This document shows positions 11,585 to 21,096 of a DNA stretch of 64,000 nucleotides, piece after piece. This DNA comes from Acinetobacter celticus (lineage in GTDB: Bacteria > Pseudomonadota > Gammaproteobacteria > Pseudomonadales > Moraxellaceae), in assembly GCF_001707755.1 (NCBI RefSeq), contig NZ_MBDL01000012.1:143592-207591 (forward strand), given 5' to 3'. The notes under the pieces are model-generated. The model had not been told where the DNA came from. It made no database searches and saw only the letters and a list, made by a program, of their open reading frames with translations. Position 1 is the stretch's first letter. Every line of letters begins with the position of its first letter. The position numbers and the translations under genes were made by a program.

Positions 11585-12502
11585 ATGTTAAATAAAAAGC
11601 CCCGTGTACCTGCCCCAACTGTTATTCCAGAACAACTAATTTTTTTACAGGGTTTCCGTGATTTCTTAATTGCTCAAACCGTCAGCCCGCACACTAGAAA
11701 TGCTTATTTATCTGATTTAATTCAATGCAGTGAATGCTGTTCTCAAGCGATGCCGTTATGGTCAACGGATGATATTTCAGATGTACTTTTAGCCCTAACC
11801 AAACAAGGGAAAAGTCCGCGTTCAATTGCCCGTTCCCTGTCTGCACTGCGCTCGTTTTTTAAATTTTTACGTGAACAAAAACTACGTCACGATAATCCTG
11901 TCGGGACACATAAAACCCCAAAAATTGGCCGTGCCTTACCCAAAGACCTTTCAGAAGCAGATGTTGAAGCCCTGATTCAAGCACCCGATACAACCACCGC
12001 TCTAGGCCTGCGTGATCGGGCCATGTTGGAAGTGCTCTATGCCTGTGGCTTACGCGTTACAGAATTACTCAATTTGCGTTTAGACTTAATTAACTTAAAG
12101 CAAGGCTATTTACGCATTGTCGGCAAAGGCAATAAAGAGCGCCTCGTACCTTTAGGACAAATCGCCTGTGAATGGGTCGAAAAATATTTATCCGAAGCCC
12201 GTGCAACACTGTATAAAACATCAACCGATTATTTATTTTTAACTCAGCACGGCGGTATTATGAGCCGACAAAACTTTTGGTATGCCATTAAGCGCTATGC
12301 GTTACAAGCCAACATTCAGACTGAATTGTCGCCACATACCTTAAGACATGCTTTTGCTACGCATCTATTGAACCATGGGGCAGACTTGCGTGTCGTTCAA
12401 ATATTATTGGGTCATAGCGATTTATCTACCACACAAATCTATACCCATGTGGCACAGCTTCGTATGCAACAATTACACGCGGCACATCATCCTCGTGCTT
12501 AA
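11585..12502 (+). CDS. xerC: Site-specific tyrosine recombinase XerC
   Basis: XerC works with XerD at the dif site to resolve chromosome dimers. The 305-residue protein has the N-terminal SAM-like core-binding domain (about 15-105) and the catalytic domain with all key residues: Arg157, Lys181, His251, Arg254, His277 and the nucleophile Tyr286. The XerC label rather than XerD rests on overall similarity and length. No integrase-associated att repeats or foreign genes surround it, so it is the housekeeping recombinase, not a mobile-element integrase. It stands alone, divergent from feoA. Confidence 0.92.
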   Translation: MLNKKPRVPAPTVIPEQLIFLQGFRDFLIAQTVSPHTRNAYLSDLIQCSECCSQAMPLWSTDDISDVLLALTKQGKSPRSIARSLSALRSFFKFLREQKLRHDNPVGTHKTPKIGRALPKDLSEADVEALIQAPDTTTALGLRDRAMLEVLYACGLRVTELLNLRLDLINLKQGYLRIVGKGNKERLVPLGQIACEWVEKYLSEARATLYKTSTDYLFLTQHGGIMSRQNFWYAIKRYALQANIQTELSPHTLRHAFATHLLNHGADLRVVQILLGHSDLSTTQIYTHVAQLRMQQLHAAHHPRA

Positions 12503-12597
12503 AAACCCTGAATATCTAACGAAGACATTTTATTGGCTACGCAATTTTTGCTATGCTAATCCATCAGTTTTATAAGCTAAAAGAAAAAGGGCTGTTT

Positions 12598-13410
12598 ATG
12601 CTATTTACCCGTTCAAAAATTTTTATCGCATGCACACTTGTTGCAGGCTTGGGTTTAACAGCCTGTTCAAAGCCAAATAGTGAAGATAAGCAAGCACCAC
12701 TTACTGCGAGTGCACCTGCAACGGGAGAAGCCTCTAACCTTTCTGAACGCAATGCACAGCAACGTTTAATCACAACGCTACAAGATGGCCTTAAAAAAGC
12801 CAATATTAATGCCAAAATTACCAGTGTTAAACCCACTGAAGTGCCAAGTCTATACTGGGTCAGCTTTGAAGGGATGTCTTCGGTCTATGCCACTGCCGAC
12901 GGCAAATACATTATTCAGGGCGATGTCATTCGCTTAGGTGACAAAACTTTGCACAATGTCAGTGAAGGTCTACAGTCAGAAGTCACCAAAAAAGAATTAG
13001 CGAAACTACAAACAAAAGACCTTATCGTCTACAAAGCCAAAGGTAAAACCAAACACGTGGTTTATGTCTTTACCGATGCCAGCTGCCCTTATTGCCATAA
13101 ACTGCATGAACAGATGGATGAGATTAATAGCAAAGGCATTGAAGTACGCTACATTGCATGGCCACGTGGTGAACAGTTTATTCCTGCCATGGAAAGTGTT
13201 TGGTGCAGTGAAAACCGCCAAGAAGCATTTAATCAAGCCATTGCTGGTGCTCAACTTCCAGCAGCAACATGCAAAACACCAGTCCGCGACATGTATCAAA
13301 TGGGTCTAAATATTGGCGTAAACGGCACTCCTGCTATTTACACCACAGAGGGTGTTTATTTGGGTGGCTACATGGAACCAAGCGAGCTTGATACCCGCTT
13401 AAATAAATAA
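12598..13410 (+). CDS. dsbC: Thiol:disulfide interchange protein DsbC, lipoprotein-like
   Basis: DsbC is a periplasmic disulfide isomerase. From ATG 12598 (AAAAAGG seven bases upstream) the protein has 270 residues: a signal peptide, an N-terminal dimerisation domain (about 50-125), and a thioredoxin fold with active site CPYC at residues 163-166. A second Cys pair (VWCSEN and ATCKT) matches the structural disulfide. The signal peptide ends in LTAC at residues 20-23, a good lipobox, so this DsbC may be lipid-anchored rather than soluble, unlike the E. coli enzyme. The upstream ATG at 12553 lacks a ribosome site. Confidence 0.9.
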   Translation: MLFTRSKIFIACTLVAGLGLTACSKPNSEDKQAPLTASAPATGEASNLSERNAQQRLITTLQDGLKKANINAKITSVKPTEVPSLYWVSFEGMSSVYATADGKYIIQGDVIRLGDKTLHNVSEGLQSEVTKKELAKLQTKDLIVYKAKGKTKHVVYVFTDASCPYCHKLHEQMDEINSKGIEVRYIAWPRGEQFIPAMESVWCSENRQEAFNQAIAGAQLPAATCKTPVRDMYQMGLNIGVNGTPAIYTTEGVYLGGYMEPSELDTRLNK

Positions 13411-13534
13411 TTTTTATTGATTAAATTACTGTTTTTTATAGATAGAGAGAAAATTGTGAATCTCCTAGAGTCATGGCATTTTTTTAGCTATGATCTAGGT
13501 TCACTTAAAGTTGATGAATATTATGGAGTGTGAC

Positions 13535-14839
13535 GTGAAACCAGTTCGTCTGGCAATCCTCGGTCTTGGTACTGTGGGTGGTGGTGCCCTTAAACTATTA
13601 AAAGAAAATGCTGCTGAGATTAAACGTCGCACCGGTCGTGAAATTCAAATTACCCACGTCGGTACGCGTCGTCCGCGTCCTGATCTTGATCTTCCTGAGT
13701 CAGTGAAACAAAGCGCCGACTTAATGGACATTGTCCGTCAGCCCGATGTCGATGTTGTCGTGGAAGTCATGGGCGGTATTCATCCTGCTTATGAAGTTAT
13801 TATGGAAGCCATGAAACATGGCAAACATATTGTAACAGCCAATAAATCATTGCTTGCTGAACATGGTACGGCTTTATTTAAAGCAGCTGATGAAAATAAA
13901 GTTCAAATTGCCTATGAAGCTGCCGTTGCTGGCGGCATTCCAATTATTAAAGTGATCCGTGAAGGCTTAGCGGCCAACCGAATTGATTGGTTAGCCGGTA
14001 TTATTAATGGTACAGGCAACTTTATTCTGACTGAAATGCGTGAAAAAGGTCGTGCTTTTGCTGATGTTCTACAAGAAGCACAAGAGCTTGGTTATGCCGA
14101 AGCCGATCCAACCTTTGATGTCGAAGGGATTGATGCTGCACATAAACTGACAATTTTAGCGTCTTGTGCCTTTGGTATTCCGCTACAGTTTGACAAAGTT
14201 TATACCGAAGGCATCAGTAAAATCACAGCGCAAGATGTGAAATATGCTGAAGAACTGGGTTTTCGTATTAAGCACTTAGGTATTGCACGTCGTGCAGCAA
14301 ATGGGATCGAACTCCGCGTCCATCCGACGCTGATTCCTGCTGAAGAACTCATTGCCAATGTAAACGGTGTTAAAAATGCCGTTTTGGTACAAGCGCACGC
14401 TGTAGGACCAACATTGTATTATGGCGCAGGTGCAGGTGCAGGCCCAACCGCTTCTGCTGTTGTGGCTGACGTAATTGATATCGTCCGTGATATTTCTTAT
14501 ACCGAAGATGGTGCTGGAACAATTCCGCAACTGGCTTTTGAAGCTTTAACAGACTTGCCAATTCTACCACGTGAAGAAATGACCACAGGTTATTACATCC
14601 GTATTAATGCTGAAGATCAAACCGGCGTTCTTGCAGATGTCACCACTATTTTAAGCCGTGCAGGTATCAGTATTGATGCCATCATGCAGCAATCGCGCTT
14701 AAAAGACCTTATTCCAATCGTGATTCTGACAGATCCTGTCGTTGAATCAAAAATGGATGAAGCCCTTCAACAAATTCAAGCATTGCCCGTCATTCATGGC
14801 GAAATTGTACGAATTCGTTTAGAATCGCTTGATAATTAA
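13535..14839 (+). CDS. hom: Homoserine dehydrogenase
   Basis: Hom reduces aspartate semialdehyde to homoserine, the branch point to threonine and methionine. The 434-residue protein has the nucleotide-binding GLGTVGGG at residues 11-18, the catalytic middle domain (NGTGNFIL and FDVEGIDAAHK blocks), and a C-terminal ACT domain (about 350-434) that usually gives feedback inhibition by threonine. The start is GTG 13535 with GGAG six bases upstream; earlier in-frame starts at 13511 and 13514 precede that ribosome site. thrC follows after 63 bases, so hom-thrC is likely an operon. Confidence 0.96.
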   Translation: MKPVRLAILGLGTVGGGALKLLKENAAEIKRRTGREIQITHVGTRRPRPDLDLPESVKQSADLMDIVRQPDVDVVVEVMGGIHPAYEVIMEAMKHGKHIVTANKSLLAEHGTALFKAADENKVQIAYEAAVAGGIPIIKVIREGLAANRIDWLAGIINGTGNFILTEMREKGRAFADVLQEAQELGYAEADPTFDVEGIDAAHKLTILASCAFGIPLQFDKVYTEGISKITAQDVKYAEELGFRIKHLGIARRAANGIELRVHPTLIPAEELIANVNGVKNAVLVQAHAVGPTLYYGAGAGAGPTASAVVADVIDIVRDISYTEDGAGTIPQLAFEALTDLPILPREEMTTGYYIRINAEDQTGVLADVTTILSRAGISIDAIMQQSRLKDLIPIVILTDPVVESKMDEALQQIQALPVIHGEIVRIRLESLDN

Positions 14840-14902
14840 TCGGGTCGAGGGGGATTTTTTTGCTTCCTCTCGCCAAGCTCTACACACTATTGGAACATCA
14901 TC

Positions 14903-16042
14903 ATGTCGAATGCCAATCGTTATACTGGTTTAGTTGACCGTTATCGCGACCGTTTACCAGTGTCTGCAACTACTCGTGCAATTTCTCTTGGCGAAGGTAA
15001 TACGCCACTGATTAAGCTTGAGAACATTCCACGTCTAACGGGCAAAAATGTTGAAATTTATGTGAAGTATGAAGGCTTAAACCCGACTGGTTCATTTAAA
15101 GACCGTGGCATGACCATGGCAGTAACAAAAGCCGTTGAAGAAGGCTCAAAAGCCATTATCTGTGCATCTACAGGGAATACTTCAGCAGCAGCCGCCGCTT
15201 ATGCAGCACGTGCAGGTATTAAAGCATTTGTACTTATCCCAGAAGGCAAAATTGCCATGGGTAAAATGGCGCAAGCCATGATGTACGGTGCAATCACCAT
15301 GCAAATTCGCGGGAACTTCGATGACGGTATGCGTCTGGTTAAAGAAGTCGCGGATCAAGCACCTGTAACTATTGTGAACTCGATCAACCCTTACCGTTTG
15401 CAAGGCCAAAAAACCATTGCTTACGAAATTGTTGAAGCTTTGGGTCGCGCACCTGACTATCACTGCCTACCTGTCGGTAATGCAGGTAATATCACTGCGC
15501 ACTGGATGGGTTATACCGAAGCCGTTGCCAACCAGCCAAAAGAACAGTTTGAGCAAGTGATTTATGATGCTGAGACTGATCAGTTTACTGGCCCTAAACC
15601 GGCTGGCTTGCCAATTATGGCAGGTTATCAAGCGTCTGGCGCTGCCCCATTCCTTCGTGGCGCTCCAGTTGCAAACCCTGAAACTGTAGCAACAGCAATT
15701 CGTATTGGTAACCCACAAAGCTGGAACCATGCCAAAGCAGTTGTACGTGATTCTCAAGGTTGGTTTGATGAACTAACAGATGCTGAAATTCTTGAAGCAC
15801 AACGCTTATTGTCGATGTATGAAGGCGTTTTTGTAGAGCCTGCATCTGCAGCGTCTGTCGGCGGTGCTATTCGTGACATTAAATCAGGTAAAATCAAAGA
15901 AGGTTCAATCATTGTTTGTACAGTAACGGGCAATGGCTTAAAAGATCCAGACACGGCAATCAAACAATGTTCTGATGCCGTGATGTTGTCTATTGATGCC
16001 ACAATGGATCAAGTGAAAAATTCTATTCTTTCAAATATGTAA
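14903..16042 (+). CDS. thrC: Threonine synthase
   Basis: ThrC is a PLP enzyme that turns O-phosphohomoserine into threonine. The 379-residue length fits the shorter class. The PLP lysine is Lys66 in PTGSFKDR, and the phosphate-binding loop GNAGN lies near residue 193. It is the second gene of hom-thrC; no thrB homoserine kinase is in this window, so the kinase must be encoded elsewhere. A strong terminator follows. Confidence 0.96.
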   Translation: MSNANRYTGLVDRYRDRLPVSATTRAISLGEGNTPLIKLENIPRLTGKNVEIYVKYEGLNPTGSFKDRGMTMAVTKAVEEGSKAIICASTGNTSAAAAAYAARAGIKAFVLIPEGKIAMGKMAQAMMYGAITMQIRGNFDDGMRLVKEVADQAPVTIVNSINPYRLQGQKTIAYEIVEALGRAPDYHCLPVGNAGNITAHWMGYTEAVANQPKEQFEQVIYDAETDQFTGPKPAGLPIMAGYQASGAAPFLRGAPVANPETVATAIRIGNPQSWNHAKAVVRDSQGWFDELTDAEILEAQRLLSMYEGVFVEPASAASVGGAIRDIKSGKIKEGSIIVCTVTGNGLKDPDTAIKQCSDAVMLSIDATMDQVKNSILSNM

Positions 16043-16064
16043 TTGATTACCTATTCAATAGAAT

Positions 16065-16097
16065 AAAAAAAATCCCTGCATTTGCAGGGATTTTTTT
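16065..16097 (+). terminator. Bidirectional terminator between thrC and pbpG
   Basis: AAAAAAAATCCCTGCA is mirrored by TGCAGGGATTTTTTT, giving a GC-rich stem with runs of A and T on either side. It can serve thrC on the plus strand and pbpG on the minus strand. Confidence 0.9.
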
Positions 16098-16164
16098 ATT
16101 CTTAATGTGTGTTGAATGACACTCAAACGTTGAGTAAATTTAAATATCATCAACAGCTATAAGA

Positions 16165-17223
16165 TTAAATACGTTTTGGTAGTTGGCTGACCCAAGTCAT
16201 CAGTTTAGTTGCATCATTGGTACGTGCTGCTGATGAATCGGCACCGAGCAAGACCACAACCGCAGGACGATTATTTAAAGTCGTATGCATGACCACACAG
16301 CGCCCTGCTTCATTAATATAGCCTGTTTTTGAAATATTAATATTCCAACCACCATTACGCACCAGCGCATTGGTATTGTTTGACTTGAGAACACGGTAAC
16401 CTAAATTAAAATCGTAGCTTGGCGTGGTCGAAAATTGACGAATCAAACCGTATTGTGAAGCGCTATTAACTAAAATGCCTAAATCGCGTGCAGAAGATAT
16501 ATTACGTGGGTCTAGGCCTGAAGATTCGACATAACGTGTACTGTTCATTCCCAACGATTTCGCCTTTGCATTCATCGCAGAAACAAAAGCAACACGTCCA
16601 CCCGGATAAGTTCGTGCCAATGCAGCCGCTGCAGGATTTTCAGACTTCATTAAAGCAAATAACAACGCTTCCGCACGGTTCATTGAATCGCCAGCACGTA
16701 AAGTTGAACTTGAGTTTTTGCCACCTGCCCCAGCAAAATCAATCTGTTGCAAAGTAATATTTTCCGACATGTTCAAACGAGCATCGGCTATGATCACAGC
16801 AGTCATTAACTTAGTAATAGATGCAATTGGAAATGCCGTATTGCTATTTTTACTGTAGAGCACTTCACCCGTTTGACCATCCATCACCAAGGCTGAACGA
16901 GCATTGATTGAAGGCTGATTAAAAGAAGCGCTGGTATCAAAAATTTGTACCGTCTTCGTCGGTGAAGATTGTACAGCACCATTCGAACTACGAATGGACG
17001 TCGTAATTTTTGCTGAACCTTGTGGTGAAGGTTCATCTGCTTTATTTACAGAAGCAGACACGTCACCATTTAATAGCTGATTGGCTTCTTCCGAAGACCA
17101 GCTCAAGCTCGCTTGATTTGTACCTGAATTCATTACAATATCAGCAAAGCTCATTGAACTCATGCCAACCAGAAATGATAGTCCCAGTACCCGCATTAGC
17201 GATTTATTTAAATTTTTCACCAT
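16165..17223 (-). CDS. pbpG: D-alanyl-D-alanine endopeptidase PBP7/8
   Basis: This periplasmic low-molecular-mass penicillin-binding protein cleaves D-Ala-meso-DAP cross-links in peptidoglycan. The 352-residue protein has a signal peptide (cleavage probably after SFA at 25-27), a low-complexity Ser/Thr-rich linker to about residue 105, and the peptidase S11 domain with SITK (135-138, nucleophile Ser135), SEN (194-196) and KTG (299-301). The domain stops near residue 350 without the extra C-terminal domain of PBP5, which favours PbpG over DacA/DacC. Single-gene unit on the minus strand. Confidence 0.92.
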   Translation of the reverse strand: MVKNLNKSLMRVLGLSFLVGMSSMSFADIVMNSGTNQASLSWSSEEANQLLNGDVSASVNKADEPSPQGSAKITTSIRSSNGAVQSSPTKTVQIFDTSASFNQPSINARSALVMDGQTGEVLYSKNSNTAFPIASITKLMTAVIIADARLNMSENITLQQIDFAGAGGKNSSSTLRAGDSMNRAEALLFALMKSENPAAAALARTYPGGRVAFVSAMNAKAKSLGMNSTRYVESSGLDPRNISSARDLGILVNSASQYGLIRQFSTTPSYDFNLGYRVLKSNNTNALVRNGGWNINISKTGYINEAGRCVVMHTTLNNRPAVVVLLGADSSAARTNDATKLMTWVSQLPKRI

Positions 17224-17426
17224 GATTCACTCAACTCAATTCAGGCAATATTTGCGTATTACCTCTAATATGCCGTACATTTACACCGAAGAACAATTTT
17301 CGTTCAAACACAGTGTAATAAGTTTTCATTTAAGATAAGAATAGCATTGCTAATTTTGTCGTTTCATTGCAAGCTTATTTTGCGTTATGTAACAAAAAAG
17401 ACGTTTTTAAAACAGGGAGAATACAG

Positions 17427-18062
17427 GTGATCACAGTTTTAGTGGTAGATGACCATGAATTGGTGCGTACGGGTATTTGTAGAATGCTCGAAGACCATGC
17501 AGATATTCAGGTTATTGGTCAAGCTGAATCTGGTGAAGATGCAATTGCCCTCGTCCGACAGCATCACCCCAATGTGGTCCTTTTAGATGTCAATATGCCA
17601 GGAATTGGTGGTGTAGAAACCACACGACGCTTATTACAAAGCGCGCCTGAAACCAAAGTACTGGCAGTCAGTGGTTTGGCAGAAGAACCTTACCCATCAT
17701 TACTGTTAAAAGCTGGTGCTAAAGGCTATATCACCAAAGGCGCACCTGTAACTGAAATGGTTCGCGCCATTAATAAAGTCATGCAAGGCGGAAAATATTT
17801 TAGCGCCGATATTGCTGAACAATTGGCCAGCTCTTATTTATCCGATACGCAACAATCTCCTTTTGATGCCCTGTCTGAACGCGAAATGCAAGTTGCCATG
17901 ATGGTGGTCAACTGTATTAGCGCTCAAGAAATTGCAGATAAATTATTTGTGAGTGTAAAAACAGTCAACACCTACCGCTATCGTATTTTTGAAAAACTCA
18001 ATCTGGACAGTGATGTTAAATTAACGCATTTGGCCATCCGCTATGGATTAATTAAACCTTAA
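17427..18062 (+). CDS. gacA: GacA/UvrY-type response regulator
   Basis: A two-component regulator of 211 residues from GTG 17427 (AGGGAG seven bases upstream). The receiver domain has the acidic pair Asp8-Asp9 and the phosphorylated Asp54; the C-terminal part is a LuxR/NarL helix-turn-helix (SEREMQVAMMV to TVNTYRYRIFEKL). This is the GacA pattern; the partner would be the GacS hybrid kinase, encoded elsewhere. uvrC, the usual neighbour in Pseudomonas and E. coli, is absent. Instead pilS starts 22 bases downstream, so gacA may be cotranscribed with pilSR. The long frame start at 17367 lacks a ribosome site. Confidence 0.88.
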   Translation: MITVLVVDDHELVRTGICRMLEDHADIQVIGQAESGEDAIALVRQHHPNVVLLDVNMPGIGGVETTRRLLQSAPETKVLAVSGLAEEPYPSLLLKAGAKGYITKGAPVTEMVRAINKVMQGGKYFSADIAEQLASSYLSDTQQSPFDALSEREMQVAMMVVNCISAQEIADKLFVSVKTVNTYRYRIFEKLNLDSDVKLTHLAIRYGLIKP

Positions 18063-18084
18063 GCCAAACCACTGTGTAAGCTAT

Positions 18085-19650
18085 ATGACTCAGCGCTCCA
18101 ATCACTCAGAGTTAAATCAATACCATTTGGGTATTTGGTATAGCGCTTATCGCTTTATTATCAGCTTTTGTATGCTGATGATTTTTCTGACCACGTATTC
18201 CAAACTGGCAACAGAATATCAATATCCAAGGCTATATCTTTATGTGATGACGGTGTACGTCATCCTTAGTAGCCTCCAGTTTTTTATCATCAAGAAAATT
18301 CCCTCTTCCATCTCTAAACAGTTGGTATTGATTTTTTTTGCAGATGTGACTGCTTTAAGTTTATTGACCTTGGCACTTGATGGCCCAAACCTCAATTTAA
18401 GCCTGCTCTTTGTGATTACAATTTTTGCTGCGTCGTTACTCCTGAATGCACAAAAAGCCTTAGTCATTACCTTAGTTGCTGTTATCAGCGTCATCTATCA
18501 ACTCTTTTTAGGCTCAATTTTAGACATTGCCTCTTTAAAAAATATTGGCAATAGTGCCTTACTGGCCTTTCTATTTTTTGTGGTTTACGGCAGCGGACAA
18601 ATTGCTGTTCGGCGTTTCCAAATTCTTGAAAATTTAAATTTTTCTCAATCTATTGAATTGAACCGTTTACAGAATATTAACCGCTATATTTTGGAACAAA
18701 TTGACACAGGTTATTTGGTTTTAGATGAAAATTGTCATGTCGTACTCAGCAATCCTGCGGCCTGTTCGTTATTGGGCATTCCCGCAAGTTATAGCCATGA
18801 CAAATATCCACTGTACAAAACACAGGCAGACTTATTTGAACTGCTCAAATTTGAAGACCTGCAAAATGGTGAAAAATTTCAGTTTAAGTCGCAACAAAGT
18901 CGCTACTATATTCATGTGCATGTACAAAAACTGAATGTGCCACAGCAGACCTTAACTTTATTGGTGCTGCAAGATGCTGAAAAACTCAATCAGCATGTAC
19001 AACAATTAAAATTGGCCGCTTTAGGGCAACTGTCTGCCAGTATTGCCCATGAAATTCGTAATCCCTTAGCCGCTATTGTACAAGCCAATGATTTACGTAC
19101 TGACAGTGAACCTGAGCAACAACAATTGCTCAGTACCATGATTGCAAAACAAGCCAAACGAATTGACAGTATTATTCAAGACACCCTAAATATGGTGAAA
19201 AACAAAGAAACCCATACCGTCTTGTTACGTTTAAATCAGTTTATTCCCCAATTGATTCAAGAAGATTTGGCCGATATTCGAAATAAAATCCAACTGAATA
19301 TACAAACAGACTGCTGCATTTATTTTGATGAAGCCCAGCTTCGCCAAGTACTGATTAATTTAATCCGCAATGCCATACGCCATAATGATATTGATATGCC
19401 ACATATTGAAGTCAATATTTATCCGCATGAGCAAAAAATGTGGCTAGATGTTCGTGATTTTGGCCAAGGGGTTGCGATTCAGCATCAAGCTTCATTATTT
19501 CAGCCTTTTTTCAGTACCGAAATTACTGGAACTGGTTTAGGATTATACCTTGCACACAGCTTTTGTGAGGCGAATCAGGCGCAACTCACGTATGTAGAAC
19601 AACAACGAGGCGCCTGTTTCCGACTCAGCTGTCAACGTGCAGTGCTTTAA
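18085..19650 (+). CDS. pilS: Two-component sensor kinase PilS
   Basis: PilS senses pilin in the inner membrane and phosphorylates PilR. The 521-residue protein has six N-terminal membrane segments (about residues 20-175), a PAS-like domain (about 195-300), a HisKA domain with the phospho-acceptor His322 in AHEIRNPLAA, and a C-terminal ATPase domain ending with GTGLGLYLA. This layout is that of PilS. pilR follows after 18 bases, giving a matched pair. Confidence 0.93.
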   Translation: MTQRSNHSELNQYHLGIWYSAYRFIISFCMLMIFLTTYSKLATEYQYPRLYLYVMTVYVILSSLQFFIIKKIPSSISKQLVLIFFADVTALSLLTLALDGPNLNLSLLFVITIFAASLLLNAQKALVITLVAVISVIYQLFLGSILDIASLKNIGNSALLAFLFFVVYGSGQIAVRRFQILENLNFSQSIELNRLQNINRYILEQIDTGYLVLDENCHVVLSNPAACSLLGIPASYSHDKYPLYKTQADLFELLKFEDLQNGEKFQFKSQQSRYYIHVHVQKLNVPQQTLTLLVLQDAEKLNQHVQQLKLAALGQLSASIAHEIRNPLAAIVQANDLRTDSEPEQQQLLSTMIAKQAKRIDSIIQDTLNMVKNKETHTVLLRLNQFIPQLIQEDLADIRNKIQLNIQTDCCIYFDEAQLRQVLINLIRNAIRHNDIDMPHIEVNIYPHEQKMWLDVRDFGQGVAIQHQASLFQPFFSTEITGTGLGLYLAHSFCEANQAQLTYVEQQRGACFRLSCQRAVL

Positions 19651-19668
19651 TTTTTTTGGGGTGAAATT

Positions 19669-21081
19669 GTGGAAAAACGGCCACTGGTATTACTGGTAGA
19701 TGACGAAGAAGATTTATGCTTACTGATGCAGATGTCATTGTCACGCATGGGCATCGACACCCATAGCGCACATTGCTTAAATGATGCAAAAAAGTCTCTG
19801 ACTGAACATCAATATGATGCGTGCTTAACTGATTTAAATTTACCAGATGGCAATGGCCTACAACTATTGGAATGGATTAACCTGCATTGCTCAGGCTTAC
19901 CCGTTGCAGTGCTCACGGCTTATGGCAATATGGAAATTGCCATTGCGGCCTTAAAAGCAGGTGCCTTTGATTTTGTCAGCAAACCTGTAAATCCGAAACA
20001 CTTAGAGCAACTTCTACAAAAAGCACTCAACAAGCCAACTGACACAGCGCAACCACAAGCCGACAGCTTAGAATATAAAATGCTGATTGGTCAGTCGAAA
20101 CCGATTCAGCAACTGCGTGTCACCCTTCGAAAAATTGCCCGCTCTCAAGCGCCGGTCTTTATTACAGGCGAGTCTGGTACAGGCAAGGAAGTGATTGCCA
20201 ATTTGGTTCACAGGCTTAGTAACCGTAATGAAGGCCCTTTTATTGCCATTAACTGTGGGGCAATTCCAACAGAACTCATGGAAAGTGAGCTTTTTGGACA
20301 CAAAAAAGGCAGTTTTACTGGGGCAACACAAGACAAACAAGGCCTCATTCAATCTGCCCATGGCGGTAGCTTATTTTTAGATGAAATTGCAGAACTTCCC
20401 TTAAGTATGCAGGTCAAACTGTTACGTGCGGTACAGGAAAAACGCATTCGCCCCGTCGGTTCAGATGCCGAAATTGATGTCGATTTTCGCGTGATTAGTG
20501 CCAGTCATCAAGACCTAGAAGCATTGATACAACAAGGGCGCTTCCGACAAGATTTATTTTTCCGCATTCATGTCATGGATTTAATTTTGCCCCCACTACG
20601 TGAACGCGGTGATGATATTTTATTACTGGCACAGCATTTTATTCAGAAAATTAGTACCGAATGGGGTATTTCTGCCAAACAATTGACGACCCGCGCACAA
20701 GAATTTCTAACAGCACAATATTACCCAGGTAATGTCCGTGAGTTACGCAATATTATTGAACGTGCCATGACGCTGAGTGATGATGATCAAATTGATCTAC
20801 CACAGCTCTACAGTGCTCCACAGCGCCAAGCCATGCAACAACCGACAGTAACTAGTTCGGAAGCGCCAACCACGCCTTTTTCTGAGCCAGAAATCAATCT
20901 GAAAAAATTACCTGAAGAAGGTCTGGAAATTCACCTTGAGAAAATTGAAAAGGAAATTCTATTAAATGCGCTTAATTTAACGCATTGGAATAGAACAGTT
21001 GCGGCTAAAAAACTGGGAATGTCGTTTAGATCGTTACGCTATCGTTTGAAAAAATTTGGCTTGGATACAGACGAAGACTAA
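19669..21081 (+). CDS. pilR: Sigma-54-dependent response regulator PilR
   Basis: PilR activates sigma-54 transcription of the pilin gene. The 470-residue protein starts at GTG and has a receiver domain (Asp11-Asp12 and phospho-site Asp55), an AAA+ domain with Walker A GESGTGKE (167-174), the sigma-54 contact loop GSFTGA (214-219; Ser replaces the usual Ala) and Walker B LFLDEI (235-240), and a Fis-type helix-turn-helix at the C-terminus. It follows pilS directly and converges on ctp with only 15 bases between the stops. Confidence 0.94.
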   Translation: MEKRPLVLLVDDEEDLCLLMQMSLSRMGIDTHSAHCLNDAKKSLTEHQYDACLTDLNLPDGNGLQLLEWINLHCSGLPVAVLTAYGNMEIAIAALKAGAFDFVSKPVNPKHLEQLLQKALNKPTDTAQPQADSLEYKMLIGQSKPIQQLRVTLRKIARSQAPVFITGESGTGKEVIANLVHRLSNRNEGPFIAINCGAIPTELMESELFGHKKGSFTGATQDKQGLIQSAHGGSLFLDEIAELPLSMQVKLLRAVQEKRIRPVGSDAEIDVDFRVISASHQDLEALIQQGRFRQDLFFRIHVMDLILPPLRERGDDILLLAQHFIQKISTEWGISAKQLTTRAQEFLTAQYYPGNVRELRNIIERAMTLSDDDQIDLPQLYSAPQRQAMQQPTVTSSEAPTTPFSEPEINLKKLPEEGLEIHLEKIEKEILLNALNLTHWNRTVAAKKLGMSFRSLRYRLKKFGLDTDED

Positions 21082-21096
21082 ATTGAATATTTGATG

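Noticed and set aside
11585..12502. Tyrosine recombinase as an integrase of a mobile element
   Set aside because: Length, full catalytic set and the housekeeping neighbours fit chromosomal XerC; no att repeats or cargo genes are present.
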